Assembly: GCF_002251365.1 (NCBI RefSeq)
Contig: NZ_NPJH01000044.1
Span: 16,748 to 80,747, forward strand
DNA: 64,000 bases
Origin: Prevotella sp. P3-122
GTDB lineage: Bacteria; Bacteroidota; Bacteroidia; Bacteroidales; Bacteroidaceae
Reading direction: 5' to 3'
Under the pieces are notes generated by a model. It was not told the DNA's origin, did no database searches, and worked only from the letters and a program-made list of their open reading frames with translations. A program made the position numbers and the translations under genes. Below, in pieces: positions 50,784 through 63,000 of this stretch (position 1 is its first letter; each line of letters begins with the position of its first letter).

Positions 50784-52856
50784 TTACTTCACTACTTTGC
50801 GGCCATTCACTATATAAATGCCGTGTCGAGGAGAGGCTGTATTTACCTTGCGTCCCTGCAGATCATAGATATCTGTGGAATGCGTGGATTCGGTTGCCTT
50901 AGGTGCCTCTTCGATGGATGTGGTCAGGGTCTCCAGCTCGTCGGCGGTGAGGATGAACCATTGCTGTGCCGTGGCTTCGTTACTGGCATCGTACTTGCTC
51001 TCGGTTATCGCCTTGGCTGTGGCAGTGAGGGCTGGAGAACTGTACTTGTTGGGGTGCAGGAGCCAGTAGGCCGTCTTGGTGAGGGGTATATCTTCGGAGC
51101 CGAGTTGAGAGTCGATGCGTGCGGGCAGAACGTGGAAGAGTTCTGCAAAGGTGGGAGTGTCAGCGGTAGTCACCTTGAAGCCCGAATTGTAGGTCAGCAT
51201 CTTGCCCGTGGCTGCGTTTTGGAAATAGTAATAGCGCTTTTTGGCATCGTAGCGTACGTACCATGCATAGCCATCGTTGGCGAGAACCTCGTCTTTCGTA
51301 GCTTCTTGGTATTTCACAGTGAGCTTGCTGCCGTAGAGATATCCGTCTGTAAACTGGCTGTTCTTAAGGTAGTACTTGATAGTGTCGCGCTGCTCGAAGA
51401 GGTAGGCTGGCGACGCAAAGCCCACGGAACTGGTACAGGGCACTCCGTCCTGATGCAAGGCATGGGTGATTAGGATGTTGTAGAAGTAGAGCGATACATT
51501 GGAGGGCTGATAGGTGTCTTCGTGGGCACCATTGATGCCGTAGGGCCACATGTGCGACTTGTCTCCGTCCATAAGCGAGGTATTGTTGTTGTTGATGAAG
51601 CGTACCATCTTGGTGGCCATGGGGCCGAGCCACTTTCCACGACTGACGTTGGAACGCAGGTTGGCGTTGTTGTTCCACTCCCAGGTTGTGCCCACACCTA
51701 CGCCGTGGTTGGTCTCGTGCAACATGGTTCCAGTCTGCTGGTAGGGTGTGTTCTGGCTCACGCGCATCCAGCCACCGTAGCTGCAGTCGGCTGTGCCGTC
51801 GCCCGCTCCTGCTCCACGGTTAAAGTGTACGCTGAGGTGGAAGCCAGGGATGTAGCTCAACTGATTATACATCCACACGCACTCGGCCGAAGCACTTTTG
51901 ATGCGGGCATTGGCATCAATGGCCTGTTGCTCGGTGTATTTGGTATCCTTCAGTGCAGCATCGTCGTAGCTCCAAGTCATGACACCTTCTGGCAGGGTGA
52001 CAATTTTACGTTCCTCACCGTAGGCTACGTATCCGCCACTTGTCATGGCGTATGCGCGCATATAATAAGGTGTGGCGGGTGTGAGGCCACGCATGACATA
52101 GATGCTGGTGCCTTCGAGAGTCTCTGTGGTGGACTCGTCGAAGATGGTGGGATTCGGCTTGGTGCTCCAGCAGAATCCCTTCTCCTTGCACGTACCGCTT
52201 ATCGTGCTACGCCCCAGCGCAATAGTGTTGCCTGTGGGGATGAACTCGAATGTGCTGACCGTGAGAGAAGTAGGGGCGGCACTTTCCACTTTCTCGCGCA
52301 AGGTTTGTCGTTCTGTCTCGATGCGCGCCTGCTCGGTAGAGAGGCTGTCGGCATTCACACCGTTGTAGTAGAGACGCAGATTGTCGATGCAGACCCAGTT
52401 ACCGGTACAGTCCTTGAGGCGTATGCCCACGTTGGCCTTGCCGTTGGCCACGGTAAAAGTGACGCTATAGTCGCCTGGGGCATTGATGGCTGTCTGTTCC
52501 TGTCCGGCATAGAGGTAGGCACCTGTGCAGATCTCCGAGCTGTTGACCTGGTTGACATTCTTGGCAGCAGCCACAAGAGTATAGGTGCCGTCGGGCAGAT
52601 GATAGAGAGTCTGGTACATACCTGTATTGGTGCCCAGCTTGCTGCCACGCGATACCCATTTTTCCATCCACACGCGCTCGTTCTTTCCCTCGAAGGTGTT
52701 GGCTATGTTATAAGTGAACTTTCCCGGATTGATCCAAGCGGCAAAACGGGCTTCGAAATCAGGGTTTTCGATGTACTTTTTGGTAACATCCTCTGGCTGG
52801 GCACAGATGCACAATGTGCAAAGCCAGATGCTGGTTGTAAGTGATAATTTTTTCAT
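50784..52856 (-). CDS. Secreted HExxH metallopeptidase-like protein with N-terminal jelly-roll and T9SS-like tail
   Basis: This 690-residue protein has signal peptide 'MKKLSLTTSIWLCTLCICAQ'. A jelly-roll domain (about 25-165, 'GTYTLVAAAKNVNQ', 'GNWVCIDNLRLYYNG') resembles those of the 1430-residue protein. A Fn3-like segment follows (about 195-290, 'RGLTPATPYYMRAYAMTSGG'). The central domain has His380-Glu381-x-x-His384 in 'TGTMLHETNHGVGVG', a zinc-peptidase motif. A beta domain and the end 'TDIYDLQGRKVNTASPRHG' plus a basic tail complete it. The substrate is unknown. It lies between GH2 and the 1219-residue gene in one operon (27- and 35-bp gaps). Confidence 0.7.
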   Translation of the reverse strand: MKKLSLTTSIWLCTLCICAQPEDVTKKYIENPDFEARFAAWINPGKFTYNIANTFEGKNERVWMEKWVSRGSKLGTNTGMYQTLYHLPDGTYTLVAAAKNVNQVNSSEICTGAYLYAGQEQTAINAPGDYSVTFTVANGKANVGIRLKDCTGNWVCIDNLRLYYNGVNADSLSTEQARIETERQTLREKVESAAPTSLTVSTFEFIPTGNTIALGRSTISGTCKEKGFCWSTKPNPTIFDESTTETLEGTSIYVMRGLTPATPYYMRAYAMTSGGYVAYGEERKIVTLPEGVMTWSYDDAALKDTKYTEQQAIDANARIKSASAECVWMYNQLSYIPGFHLSVHFNRGAGAGDGTADCSYGGWMRVSQNTPYQQTGTMLHETNHGVGVGTTWEWNNNANLRSNVSRGKWLGPMATKMVRFINNNNTSLMDGDKSHMWPYGINGAHEDTYQPSNVSLYFYNILITHALHQDGVPCTSSVGFASPAYLFEQRDTIKYYLKNSQFTDGYLYGSKLTVKYQEATKDEVLANDGYAWYVRYDAKKRYYYFQNAATGKMLTYNSGFKVTTADTPTFAELFHVLPARIDSQLGSEDIPLTKTAYWLLHPNKYSSPALTATAKAITESKYDASNEATAQQWFILTADELETLTTSIEEAPKATESTHSTDIYDLQGRKVNTASPRHGIYIVNGRKVVK

Positions 52857-52883
52857 GTTTTATATATTTTCAATCTTTAATCT

Positions 52884-56012
<3,129 letters not shown>

Positions 56013-56036
56013 AATTGGACACCATAGTATACTACA

Positions 56037-56090
56037 CAACTTTCGGAAGTTATTTTAAACCACAGAGTTTAAAATAACTTCCGAAAGTTG
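56037..56090. repeat. Perfect 24-bp inverted repeat with 6-nt loop
   Basis: Arms 56037-56060 and 56067-56090 are exact complements. The hairpin lies between the GH2 operon promoter and the convergent side of the MITE-end sequence at 56105. It could act as a bidirectional terminator-like or insulating structure, or be a tiny palindromic element. The wider gap 55920-56241 has no gene. Confidence 0.9.
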
Positions 56091-56104
56091 AGTTACTGAT
56101 ATTT

Positions 56105-56124
56105 GTACATCAAACTGTACACCC
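56105..56124. repeat. Solo copy of the MITE right end
   Basis: The 20-mer GTACATCAAACTGTACACCC is identical to 25161-25180, and the three T bases before it are also shared. No partner end is visible nearby. Confidence 0.75.
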
Positions 56125-56176
56125 TAATTAATGATTAATGATTATTGATTTCTCAATAATTCAAGCATGGCTTAAA

Positions 56177-56230
56177 CATACGTCATTTATCTCCTCTTAT
56201 CTTCATTTTTCTCCTTTTTACTACTTGCGA
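56177..56230. repeat. Partial copy of the 39955-40169 repeat family, opposite orientation
   Basis: Shares CATACGTCATTTATCTCC with the complement of 39988-40005, and the CTCCTTTTTACTACTT end with 40154-40169. Confidence 0.6.
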
Positions 56231-56241
56231 AGTTTAAATCA

Positions 56242-58332
56242 TTAATAGAACTCGTAGTCTTCGTCAGTGTCTTGCTGTTCTTTATTTGCAGGTTTGGGCT
56301 GTATCTTCAGCTTTCCGTTCTCGTCGAACATGCCATATGTTGTTCTAAGGACGGTAAATTCGGTGCGCCTGTTGATGGAGTTGCATATCTCCTGCCTCTC
56401 CTCGTTGTCTATGGCCTTTATGAAGTCCTCTGTCAGCTCGTCTCCCTCCTTGAGCCATGAGTATTTCTTTGCCAGTTTAGCCCTGACCTTCTTCGGTCTG
56501 TCCTTTCCGTAGCCTACGGGGGTGAGCCTTTCGGCCTCTATGCCATGTTCTACGAGATAGTTCACCACGCTTTCTGCCCGTCTCTGCGACAGCCGCTTGT
56601 TGTATTCGGCAGAGCCTTTGTAGTCGCAGTGGGCACTCAGCTCAATGGTGACGTGCGGATTCTGGTTGAGCAGCGTGACAAGCTCGTCGAGAGCCTTCTC
56701 TGAGTCCTTGGTAAGCTCAGCCCGGTCGAACTCGTAGAAAATATTGTCGATGAGCACGGGCATTGAGATTGGGGCAAGAGGGAACTGCAGCACGTCCTCG
56801 TGGCTCTCGTCAGTGGCCATGACGGTAAGTTCCTCCATGTGGTTGAGATATCCCTGGCAGGTTGCCATGACGAGATAGCTTACACCGGGAGTTACAACCT
56901 TGGTAAAGGAGCCGTCGCTGCGAACGCCCACAGTCTCGTTAGTGCCGTCGTCTGCAACGATATGCACTTCGGCCGCCGTAAGCTCATAGCCGTCCATCTC
57001 GTAGACATAGCCCTTGATGGTATTGACAATTTCGGGATTGTTGAAGGAATAGATATGGTCCCATCCCCGTCCGTCATTCCTGTTGCTTGAGAAGAAACCA
57101 CGGTTGTACGGTCCCTCGAAGGTGATGCCAAAGTCGTCGCCCTGGGAGTTAAGCGGATATCCCGGATGCTCAAGATGGTATTTATGGTCGTTGCCCACCC
57201 TTGCGATAAATATATCGTAGCCGCCGAGTCCCTGATGGCCATTGCTTGAGAAATAGAAATCGCCGTTAGGACGGAATGCCGGGAACGCCTCGTCTCCAGG
57301 AGTGTTTACAGGCTCCCCAAGGTTCTCCACTCCCCCTACTCCTGCTGCTGTGAGCCTTACACGCCAGATGTCGAGTCCTCCCTTGCCTCCCGGCATGTCG
57401 GAGGTGAAGTAGAGCCATTCGCCATCGGGCGAGACGGCAGGATGTGCAAAGCTGGAGAGTGTGTCGTTGGAAAGCTTCAGCTCAGATGCCTTTCCCCATG
57501 AGGCATCACTGCGCGATGCCGTCATTATCTTGGCATAACGTGGATAGGAGGGGTCGGTAGAGCATTGAGTAAGATACATTGTCCGTCCGTCGGTAGAGAA
57601 GGCGCACGCCCCCTCGTCATAGTCGGTATTCAGTCCGCCCACAACAGGCTCAGGCCTTGACCAGTGTCCCTTGTCATCTTTCTCGCTTAGGAATATGTCG
57701 GCAGGTTTCGTTCCCGTAATGCCGCTAAGCTCATCGCCTTGCGCCTCGTTGCGCGAGGAAGTGAAATAGAGCTGGTCACTCTCGTCGCCAAGGAGCATGG
57801 GACAATACTCCGCCCTACGTGAGTTGAATATATCCATCTTCTTCACGGTATACCTGCTACCCTCATTCTTGATGGCAGGTGCCTGACGTGCGGAGAGCAG
57901 TCCGTTGCGGGCCAGAACGTTGCCGGGCATGGAGTCGAGCACCTGCGTGAAAGCAGCCTCGGCCTCCTTGTAGTTGCCGTTCTTGAGCAGAAGCCTCGCA
58001 TAAGCCAGCAGGTCATCGGATGTAGCCTGATTATACCTTATGGCATTGCGGTAGGCGGCGATAGCTTTCGCCGTCTGCAGGCTGCGGTCGTAGCAGTAAG
58101 CCATCTTCCGTGCCCTCTGTCCCCTCTTGTCCCTTTCCTTGGACGGAGTCTTCTGGTAGGCCGTCTTGAACTCGTTGGCAGCATCATAATACTCACCAAG
58201 GGCAAGGTATTTCTCACCCCGCTTGAGGTTTTTGTCTGCACCACACGATGACAAGACGAACACAAGAAGCAACGACAAGACGAGGCATGAGGTTGCCATA
58301 GGCATAAGTCCCTTATATTCTTTTATCTCCAT
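56242..58332 (-). CDS. porE: PorE-like outer-membrane lipoprotein (TPR, propeller, CRD, OmpA)
   Basis: This is a 696-residue protein from the ATG at 58332. A lipobox 'FVLSSC' puts the lipid-bearing Cys at position 30. The order of domains is TPR ('YYDAANEFKTAYQKTP', 'AAYRNAIRYN'), a PD40-type propeller ('DQLYFTSSRNEA', 'SPDGEWLYFTSDMPGGKGGLD', 'FYFSSNGHQGLGGYDIF'), a carboxypeptidase-regulatory-like fold ('IKGYVYEMDGYELTAAEVHI') and a C-terminal OmpA peptidoglycan-binding domain ('LSAHCDYKGSAEYNKRLSQRRAE', split in the protein). This is the plan of Porphyromonas PorE (PG1058), a type IX secretion component. Several proteins in this window carry T9SS-like tails, so a functional T9SS is expected. 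Confidence 0.75.
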   Translation of the reverse strand: MEIKEYKGLMPMATSCLVLSLLLVFVLSSCGADKNLKRGEKYLALGEYYDAANEFKTAYQKTPSKERDKRGQRARKMAYCYDRSLQTAKAIAAYRNAIRYNQATSDDLLAYARLLLKNGNYKEAEAAFTQVLDSMPGNVLARNGLLSARQAPAIKNEGSRYTVKKMDIFNSRRAEYCPMLLGDESDQLYFTSSRNEAQGDELSGITGTKPADIFLSEKDDKGHWSRPEPVVGGLNTDYDEGACAFSTDGRTMYLTQCSTDPSYPRYAKIMTASRSDASWGKASELKLSNDTLSSFAHPAVSPDGEWLYFTSDMPGGKGGLDIWRVRLTAAGVGGVENLGEPVNTPGDEAFPAFRPNGDFYFSSNGHQGLGGYDIFIARVGNDHKYHLEHPGYPLNSQGDDFGITFEGPYNRGFFSSNRNDGRGWDHIYSFNNPEIVNTIKGYVYEMDGYELTAAEVHIVADDGTNETVGVRSDGSFTKVVTPGVSYLVMATCQGYLNHMEELTVMATDESHEDVLQFPLAPISMPVLIDNIFYEFDRAELTKDSEKALDELVTLLNQNPHVTIELSAHCDYKGSAEYNKRLSQRRAESVVNYLVEHGIEAERLTPVGYGKDRPKKVRAKLAKKYSWLKEGDELTEDFIKAIDNEERQEICNSINRRTEFTVLRTTYGMFDENGKLKIQPKPANKEQQDTDEDYEFY

Positions 58333-58410
58333 TATAGTTTCTTTGTTGACGGGCGAGCGAGTAGACGGGAGCTCGGACCTCAATGATAAAACGCAGAAAA
58401 AGCCGATTTA

Positions 58411-60477
58411 TTATCCGAACGGCAACTTGAAGGCGCATCCCTCACGCCACAGGCTGCATCCGTACGCCGTGCGTCCCTTGATGACTACTCCCTTTCCGCA
58501 TAGCGGGCATGGTTTTCCTATAAGGTCATCGGATGGCGCAATGGCTGGCTGCTGGCCGTCAGATGACTTTGCGGAATTTGGTTTTGGCTTGGTCGCCTTT
58601 GGAGCAGCCTTCCGCGACTTGGGCTTTTTGGCAACCTGCTCGGTAGCATCATCGGTTATGACGAGCTTTCTTGGAGAGGCATCCTGCAACACATCCTTCA
58701 CAATATCCGTTATCTGCTGCTTCAGCTCTGCCACAAACTGTGCGGCATCGTAGCGCTGGTGTTCTATGTCACGGAGTTTCTTCTCCCAAATGCCAGTAAG
58801 CTCGCAACTCTTGAGCAGCTCCTCCCGTATGATGTCAATAAGTCCTATGCCGGTAGGCGTAGCCACAAGGTTCTTGCGCTCGCGGCGTATATACCTGCGC
58901 TTGAACAGAGTCTCTATGATGCCCGCCCTGGACGATGGACGGCCGATACCGTTTTCCTTGAGCGCGGCGCGCAGCTCCTCGTCCTCGACAAACTTTCCTG
59001 CCGTCTCCATGGCTCTGAGAAGTGTGGCCTCGGTATAATATTTCGGTGGTGTGGTATGCTTCTCGGTAAGGGTAGGCTCGTGGGGGCCGCTCTCGCCAAC
59101 CGTGAACTGAGGGAGCACACGCTCCTCGTCGGTCTTCCTGGCCTCGTCGTCTGTCTGCTGTTTGGCCTCCTTGCCATACACCTTGCGCCATCCGGGGTCG
59201 AGAATTTCTTTTCCGCTAACCTTGAATGTCACATCCTCAACCTTGCCCAGAACGGTAGTAGTAGAAAAACGGCAGTCGGGATAGAACACCGCTATGAAGC
59301 GGCGTGCTATTAGGTCGAAGACGTTCTGCTCAATATCGGTGAGTCCGCGTATAGGCACCCCTGTAGGGATGATGGCATGGTGGTCAGTAACCTTTGAGGC
59401 ATCGAAGACCTTCTTGGTCTTAGGCAACGGCTTGCCTCCAAGGGGCTTCACAAGCGGAGCGTAGACGCTCTGTCCGGCAATGAGCGACTGGTAGACGCCG
59501 TTGAGTATCTGGGGACACTTGGGATAGACATCGTCCGGCAGATACTGGGTGTCCACACGCGGATAGGTGGTGAACTTCTTCTCGTAGAGCGACTGCACGA
59601 TATTGAGCGTCATCTCGGCAGAATATCCGAACTTGCTGTTGCAGTCCACCTGCAACGATGTGAGGTCGTAGAGGTGTGGCGGTGCCTCGGTGCCTTTCTT
59701 CTTCTGTACGGCCGTCACCACGAACGGCTTGCCGGCAATGGTGCTGAAAGCCTTCTCACCCTCTTCCTTGGAGCTGAACTTGCCCTGCGTTGCCGTGAAG
59801 ACAACGTCACGATATAGCGTTGCCAGCACCCAGTAAGGCTCTGGCTTGAAGTTGTCTATCTCCTTCTGCCTGTTTACGATGAGCGCCAGCGTCGGTGTCT
59901 GTACCCTGCCTATGGACAGCACCTGACGGCCCTGCCCGTACTTCAGGGTATAGAGTCTCGTGGCGTTCATACCCAATATCCAGTCACCGATGGCACGCGA
60001 GAGTCCTGCAAGATACAGCGGCTGATAATGGCTCTGGTCCTTGAGGTTGCGGAACCCTTCCCTGATAGCCTCGTCAGTCATGGATGATATCCACAACCTC
60101 TTGACGGGGCATTTGGCACCGGCCTTCTGCATAACCCATCGCTGGATAAGCTCTCCCTCCTGACCGGCGTCACCGCAATTGATAATCTCGTCAGCCTTGC
60201 TGTAGAGCCGCTCAATGGTATCGAACTGCTCCTTGATACCACGGTCCTCAATAAGCTTAATGCCAAAACGCGGAGGCAGCATCGGCAAGGCAGCCAGGCT
60301 CCAGTGGCGCCAGTTCTCTGTATAGTCGTTAGGCTCCTTCAGACAACAGAGGTGTCCGAAGGTCCACGTAACCTGATAGCCATTGCCCTCCATGTATGTC
60401 TTATGGTCGGCAGTGGCACCTATAATTCTGGCAATGTCTCTTGCCACACTGGGTTTCTCGGCTATGCAAACAATCAT
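58411..60477 (-). CDS. topB: DNA topoisomerase III (type IA)
   Basis: This 688-residue protein has an N-terminal Toprim domain ('MIVCIAEKPSVARDIARIIG', 'NCGDAGQEGELIQRWV' with the acidic residues), and the catalytic Tyr305 is in 'KKFTTYPRVDTQYLP'. 'GRPSSRAGIIETLFKRRYI' (as 'NGIGRPSSRAGIIETL') matches the type IA core. A C-terminal zinc finger is present ('CPLCGKGVV', then 'GCSLWREGC'). It relaxes and decatenates DNA through a covalent 5'-phosphotyrosine. Bacteroidetes carry chromosomal TopB copies and copies on conjugative elements; nothing conjugative is next to this one. Confidence 0.95.
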   Translation of the reverse strand: MIVCIAEKPSVARDIARIIGATADHKTYMEGNGYQVTWTFGHLCCLKEPNDYTENWRHWSLAALPMLPPRFGIKLIEDRGIKEQFDTIERLYSKADEIINCGDAGQEGELIQRWVMQKAGAKCPVKRLWISSMTDEAIREGFRNLKDQSHYQPLYLAGLSRAIGDWILGMNATRLYTLKYGQGRQVLSIGRVQTPTLALIVNRQKEIDNFKPEPYWVLATLYRDVVFTATQGKFSSKEEGEKAFSTIAGKPFVVTAVQKKKGTEAPPHLYDLTSLQVDCNSKFGYSAEMTLNIVQSLYEKKFTTYPRVDTQYLPDDVYPKCPQILNGVYQSLIAGQSVYAPLVKPLGGKPLPKTKKVFDASKVTDHHAIIPTGVPIRGLTDIEQNVFDLIARRFIAVFYPDCRFSTTTVLGKVEDVTFKVSGKEILDPGWRKVYGKEAKQQTDDEARKTDEERVLPQFTVGESGPHEPTLTEKHTTPPKYYTEATLLRAMETAGKFVEDEELRAALKENGIGRPSSRAGIIETLFKRRYIRRERKNLVATPTGIGLIDIIREELLKSCELTGIWEKKLRDIEHQRYDAAQFVAELKQQITDIVKDVLQDASPRKLVITDDATEQVAKKPKSRKAAPKATKPKPNSAKSSDGQQPAIAPSDDLIGKPCPLCGKGVVIKGRTAYGCSLWREGCAFKLPFG

Positions 60478-60599
60478 TGAAAATGGTTTTGAGTGGCAAA
60501 ATTAAGTAAAAAAAACGAGACTTATACAACAAAGAAACAAAAAAGAGACTTAGCCATGCAAGATTAATGAACTATTCCGTTTAATACTATAGGAAGCAC

Positions 60600-61139
60600 A
60601 TGAATACAGAAGAGGAAATCCTCAAAGCAATAAAACATGGCGACAGGAAGGCTATGAGGGCCTTGTACGACAGCTATGCCGGATATGCCACAGCCGTTGG
60701 GCTGAGGTATATCCCTGACAGGTATCTGCTGAAGGACGTGCTGCAGGAGAGCTTCATAAAGGTATTCACAAACATTCGTGACTTCAAATACCGAGGGGAG
60801 GGGTCGCTTAAGGCCTGGATAATCAAGATTGTCACCAACGAGGCCATAAACTTCCTGCGCGACCATGGCCGCTTCTATATTACCGACGAGTTGCCAGAGG
60901 AGCCAACCGACGAGGAGCCACCAGACATCGACGGCATTAGCAACGAGAAACTGACAGAGCTTATAGGACGTTTGCCCGACGGCTACCGCACGGTGCTCAA
61001 CCTCTACGTCTTCGAGGGATTGACGCACAAGGAGATTGCAAAACGGCTTAACATAAAGGAGAATTCCTCGGCCTCGCAATACGCAAGAGCAAGGACTATG
61101 CTCGCAAGGATGATTAGGAAAGTAATGAATACAGAATAA
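60600..61139 (+). CDS. ECF-type RNA polymerase sigma factor
   Basis: This 179-residue protein has sigma region 2 at about 20-90 ('LKDVLQESFIKVFTNIRDF') and region 4 at about 120-175 ('LPDGYRTVLNLYVFEGLTHKEIAKRL', with the HTH 'THKEIAKRLNIKENSSASQ'). The length and acidic linker (98-115) are normal. It is followed 10 bp later by a gene whose N-terminus looks like an anti-sigma factor, the usual pairing. The regulon is not evident. Confidence 0.92.
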   Translation: MNTEEEILKAIKHGDRKAMRALYDSYAGYATAVGLRYIPDRYLLKDVLQESFIKVFTNIRDFKYRGEGSLKAWIIKIVTNEAINFLRDHGRFYITDELPEEPTDEEPPDIDGISNEKLTELIGRLPDGYRTVLNLYVFEGLTHKEIAKRLNIKENSSASQYARARTMLARMIRKVMNTE

Positions 61140-61149
61140 TATATATAGT

Positions 61150-62406
61150 ATGAGAAACAAAGAAGAATGGGTACAGAAACTGCGCTCACGAATGAGCAAC
61201 CATCAGGAGCCTGTGCCCTCCGACCTTTGGGGCAGCATAGACAAAGCCCTCGACAACAGCGGTAACAAGAAAACCATACCACTGTGGCGATGGGTGGCGG
61301 CAGCATGTGTGGCCGCAGTGGCCGTATCAACATGGATGGTTATGGGCAATAGCCCCGACGAACCGGACATGATAGCGGACAATAGTGTAAGGACATACGC
61401 CACACAGCCATCGGAGCATAGGGCCAATACGGATACAGAAAATCAACATGCACAAAGCCCATCGAGCGACAAGACGCCATCGTACAATAACGAAAAACTT
61501 GTAGCCCAGACCAACGCAAGACATGATGAAAACGACTACAGCCATGGCATGCAAGCCGACGCCAATGTGGAAGAAAGCATGAACCATAAGGGCAGTAAGC
61601 CAACAGATAACAACTCCATAAGGAATGAAGACTACGAGAACAAGCAAAAACCTGCTTTGGAAAAACCTCTTGAGCGTAGTCAGGGCGAGCTTCTGATAGA
61701 GGAGTTAGAGGAAAACTTTGCAAAAGACAAAAAGGGCTACAGAAAAGCCAAAAGCGGCATAAAGCTATTCGCACAAAACAGCTTTCACAATAACAGCTCG
61801 ACCCCATCAGCAATGGTTATGGCAAGCAATGCGCCAACCGTCGACCTTATGGCTGGCTCACTCGCAGAGAAAATAGAAAGTCCAATGGTCTTGGACAGCT
61901 ACAGGGAGACACACGACTTTGACAAGCCCGTCACCATAGGACTATCATTCAGCTACGGACTTACCGACCGCATAGCTCTCACTACTGGAGTAGCATATAC
62001 AAAGCACACTGACCATGCCACAAGAGACAACGAGATGACTACCGTCAACATGAAACACACCTTATATTATATAGGCATCCCCGTAGGTGTTTCATACAAG
62101 CTGCTTCAAACGGGCAGGCTGACTGCCTACACGATGGCAGGAGCACAAGCCGATTTCAATATAAAGGCCTCAACAACTGTCAATGGGCAAAAAACCGATG
62201 CTGATAAAGACAATATCCAGCTGTCCGTGAACGGAACATTGGGTGTAGAATACGACTTCCTGCCCCAAGCAGGACTCTACATAGAGCCAGGAATAAGATA
62301 CAACATTGACAACGGCAGCAAGGTGAAAACCTACTTCAAGAAGCACGACTTGGACTTCAACCTACAATTGGGTATAAGGGTCAATTTTGGCCATAACGCC
62401 AAGTAA
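61150..62406 (+). CDS. Anti-sigma-like membrane protein fused to an outer-membrane beta-barrel domain
   Basis: In this 418-residue protein, residues 1-42 ('EEWVQKLRSRMSNHQEPVP', 'DLWGSIDKAL') resemble cytoplasmic anti-sigma segments. One membrane helix follows (about 45-65, 'WRWVAAACVAAVAVSTWMV'). A long, charged, probably disordered region (about 70-230) spans the periplasm. The C-terminal 165 residues look like a small beta-barrel ('VTIGLSFSYGLTDRIALTTG', 'YYIGIPVGVSYKLL', 'GLYIEPGIRYNI', end 'LQLGIRVNFGHNAK'). If both ends are inserted, the protein bridges both membranes and could pass an outer-membrane signal to the sigma factor encoded upstream. Confidence 0.7.
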   Translation: MRNKEEWVQKLRSRMSNHQEPVPSDLWGSIDKALDNSGNKKTIPLWRWVAAACVAAVAVSTWMVMGNSPDEPDMIADNSVRTYATQPSEHRANTDTENQHAQSPSSDKTPSYNNEKLVAQTNARHDENDYSHGMQADANVEESMNHKGSKPTDNNSIRNEDYENKQKPALEKPLERSQGELLIEELEENFAKDKKGYRKAKSGIKLFAQNSFHNNSSTPSAMVMASNAPTVDLMAGSLAEKIESPMVLDSYRETHDFDKPVTIGLSFSYGLTDRIALTTGVAYTKHTDHATRDNEMTTVNMKHTLYYIGIPVGVSYKLLQTGRLTAYTMAGAQADFNIKASTTVNGQKTDADKDNIQLSVNGTLGVEYDFLPQAGLYIEPGIRYNIDNGSKVKTYFKKHDLDFNLQLGIRVNFGHNAK

Positions 62407-62525
62407 GTTTAGTGGGTGCCCCGCTCTTCTTTGACATCCGTCAACCATTCTCGTTAAAAAACGACAATTTTAATACTTTCACAATTTTCTTCTATTTACA
62501 ATAGAAATATTTAAGATATATTTCC

Positions 62526-62533
62526 TATCTTTG
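62526..62533 (+). promoter_or_regulatory. Candidate -7 box (TATCTTTG) of the UpxY leader transcript
   Basis: Full match to TAnnTTTG, followed by C as often seen. The -33 region has no clear TTTG. The transcript would have a leader of about 460 nt before the ATG at 63001. Confidence 0.6.
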
Positions 62534-62539
62534 CATCGG

Positions 62540-63000
62540 ATTTCACAGCCATTTGATATGGCAACCCACGCCGAGCCGAGTTACACTTCAGGCATCTCGA
62601 TGCCGAAAGAACAATAAGGCGGGTAGTTGGGTGGGACGTGATTTCCATGACATAATAAAGGCGTTTACTCTACGCTGTGTTTGAGACAACCTGAAATTCT
62701 CGCAAAATTTCCAGTCAAAGTCTTGAACTTAGCAACGGTAGATGCCCCGGGTGTGATTTTATCACTCTCCCGTGAGACCTTGTAAGCAAGTTTTGCGCCC
62801 TTATTGGGCGCAAACCCATTGTTTATATAGGTCTCTAAGGGATTAGTGCATAGTTCATATCGGCGTGGGCTCTGACGTTGTCTGTTCAACTTTGATGGGC
62901 AATGCGAGAAGCCTCAGGTTGTGGAACGGACAACAGGACGATTCCACGCTTTTTTTATGTCCTTAACCGAGTTCATTGTTGAATAGGTTAGGCCATCGAT
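62540..63000 (+). promoter_or_regulatory. Long structured leader (attenuator-like) of the UpxY gene
   Basis: The leader contains CCCACGCCGA (62565-62574), whose exact complement TCGGCGTGGG lies at 62860-62869. A strong hairpin TTTGCGCCC-TTATT-GGGCGCAAA is at 62792-62814. A terminator sits near the end (62921-62956). The segment GCGTGG (62863-62868) can alternatively pair with CCACGC (62944-62949) in the terminator's 3' arm, so two mutually exclusive folds are possible. No coding gene is supported between 62407 and 63000. Confidence 0.6.
62921..62956 (+). terminator. Intrinsic terminator inside the UpxY leader
   Basis: GTGGAA (62921-62926) pairs with TTCCAC (62942-62947), followed by GC and seven T (62950-62956). 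A smaller competing stem GTTGT/ACAAC uses 62918-62922 and 62930-62934. The terminator ends about 45 bp before the start codon. Confidence 0.6.

Noticed and set aside
51522..52844. A 440-residue plus-strand frame opposite the HExxH gene
   Set aside because: Antisense shadow of a protein with signal peptide, HExxH motif and T9SS-like tail; GC-rich coding DNA commonly leaves such open frames.
62407..62640. A tRNA or other stable RNA gene
   Set aside because: Short stems are present but no cloverleaf or T-arm consensus could be found.
62665..62889. A 74-residue minus-strand frame in the UpxY leader
   Set aside because: It lies antisense across the structured leader and includes the 62792-62814 hairpin; the peptide shows no domain, so RNA structure explains the sequence better.
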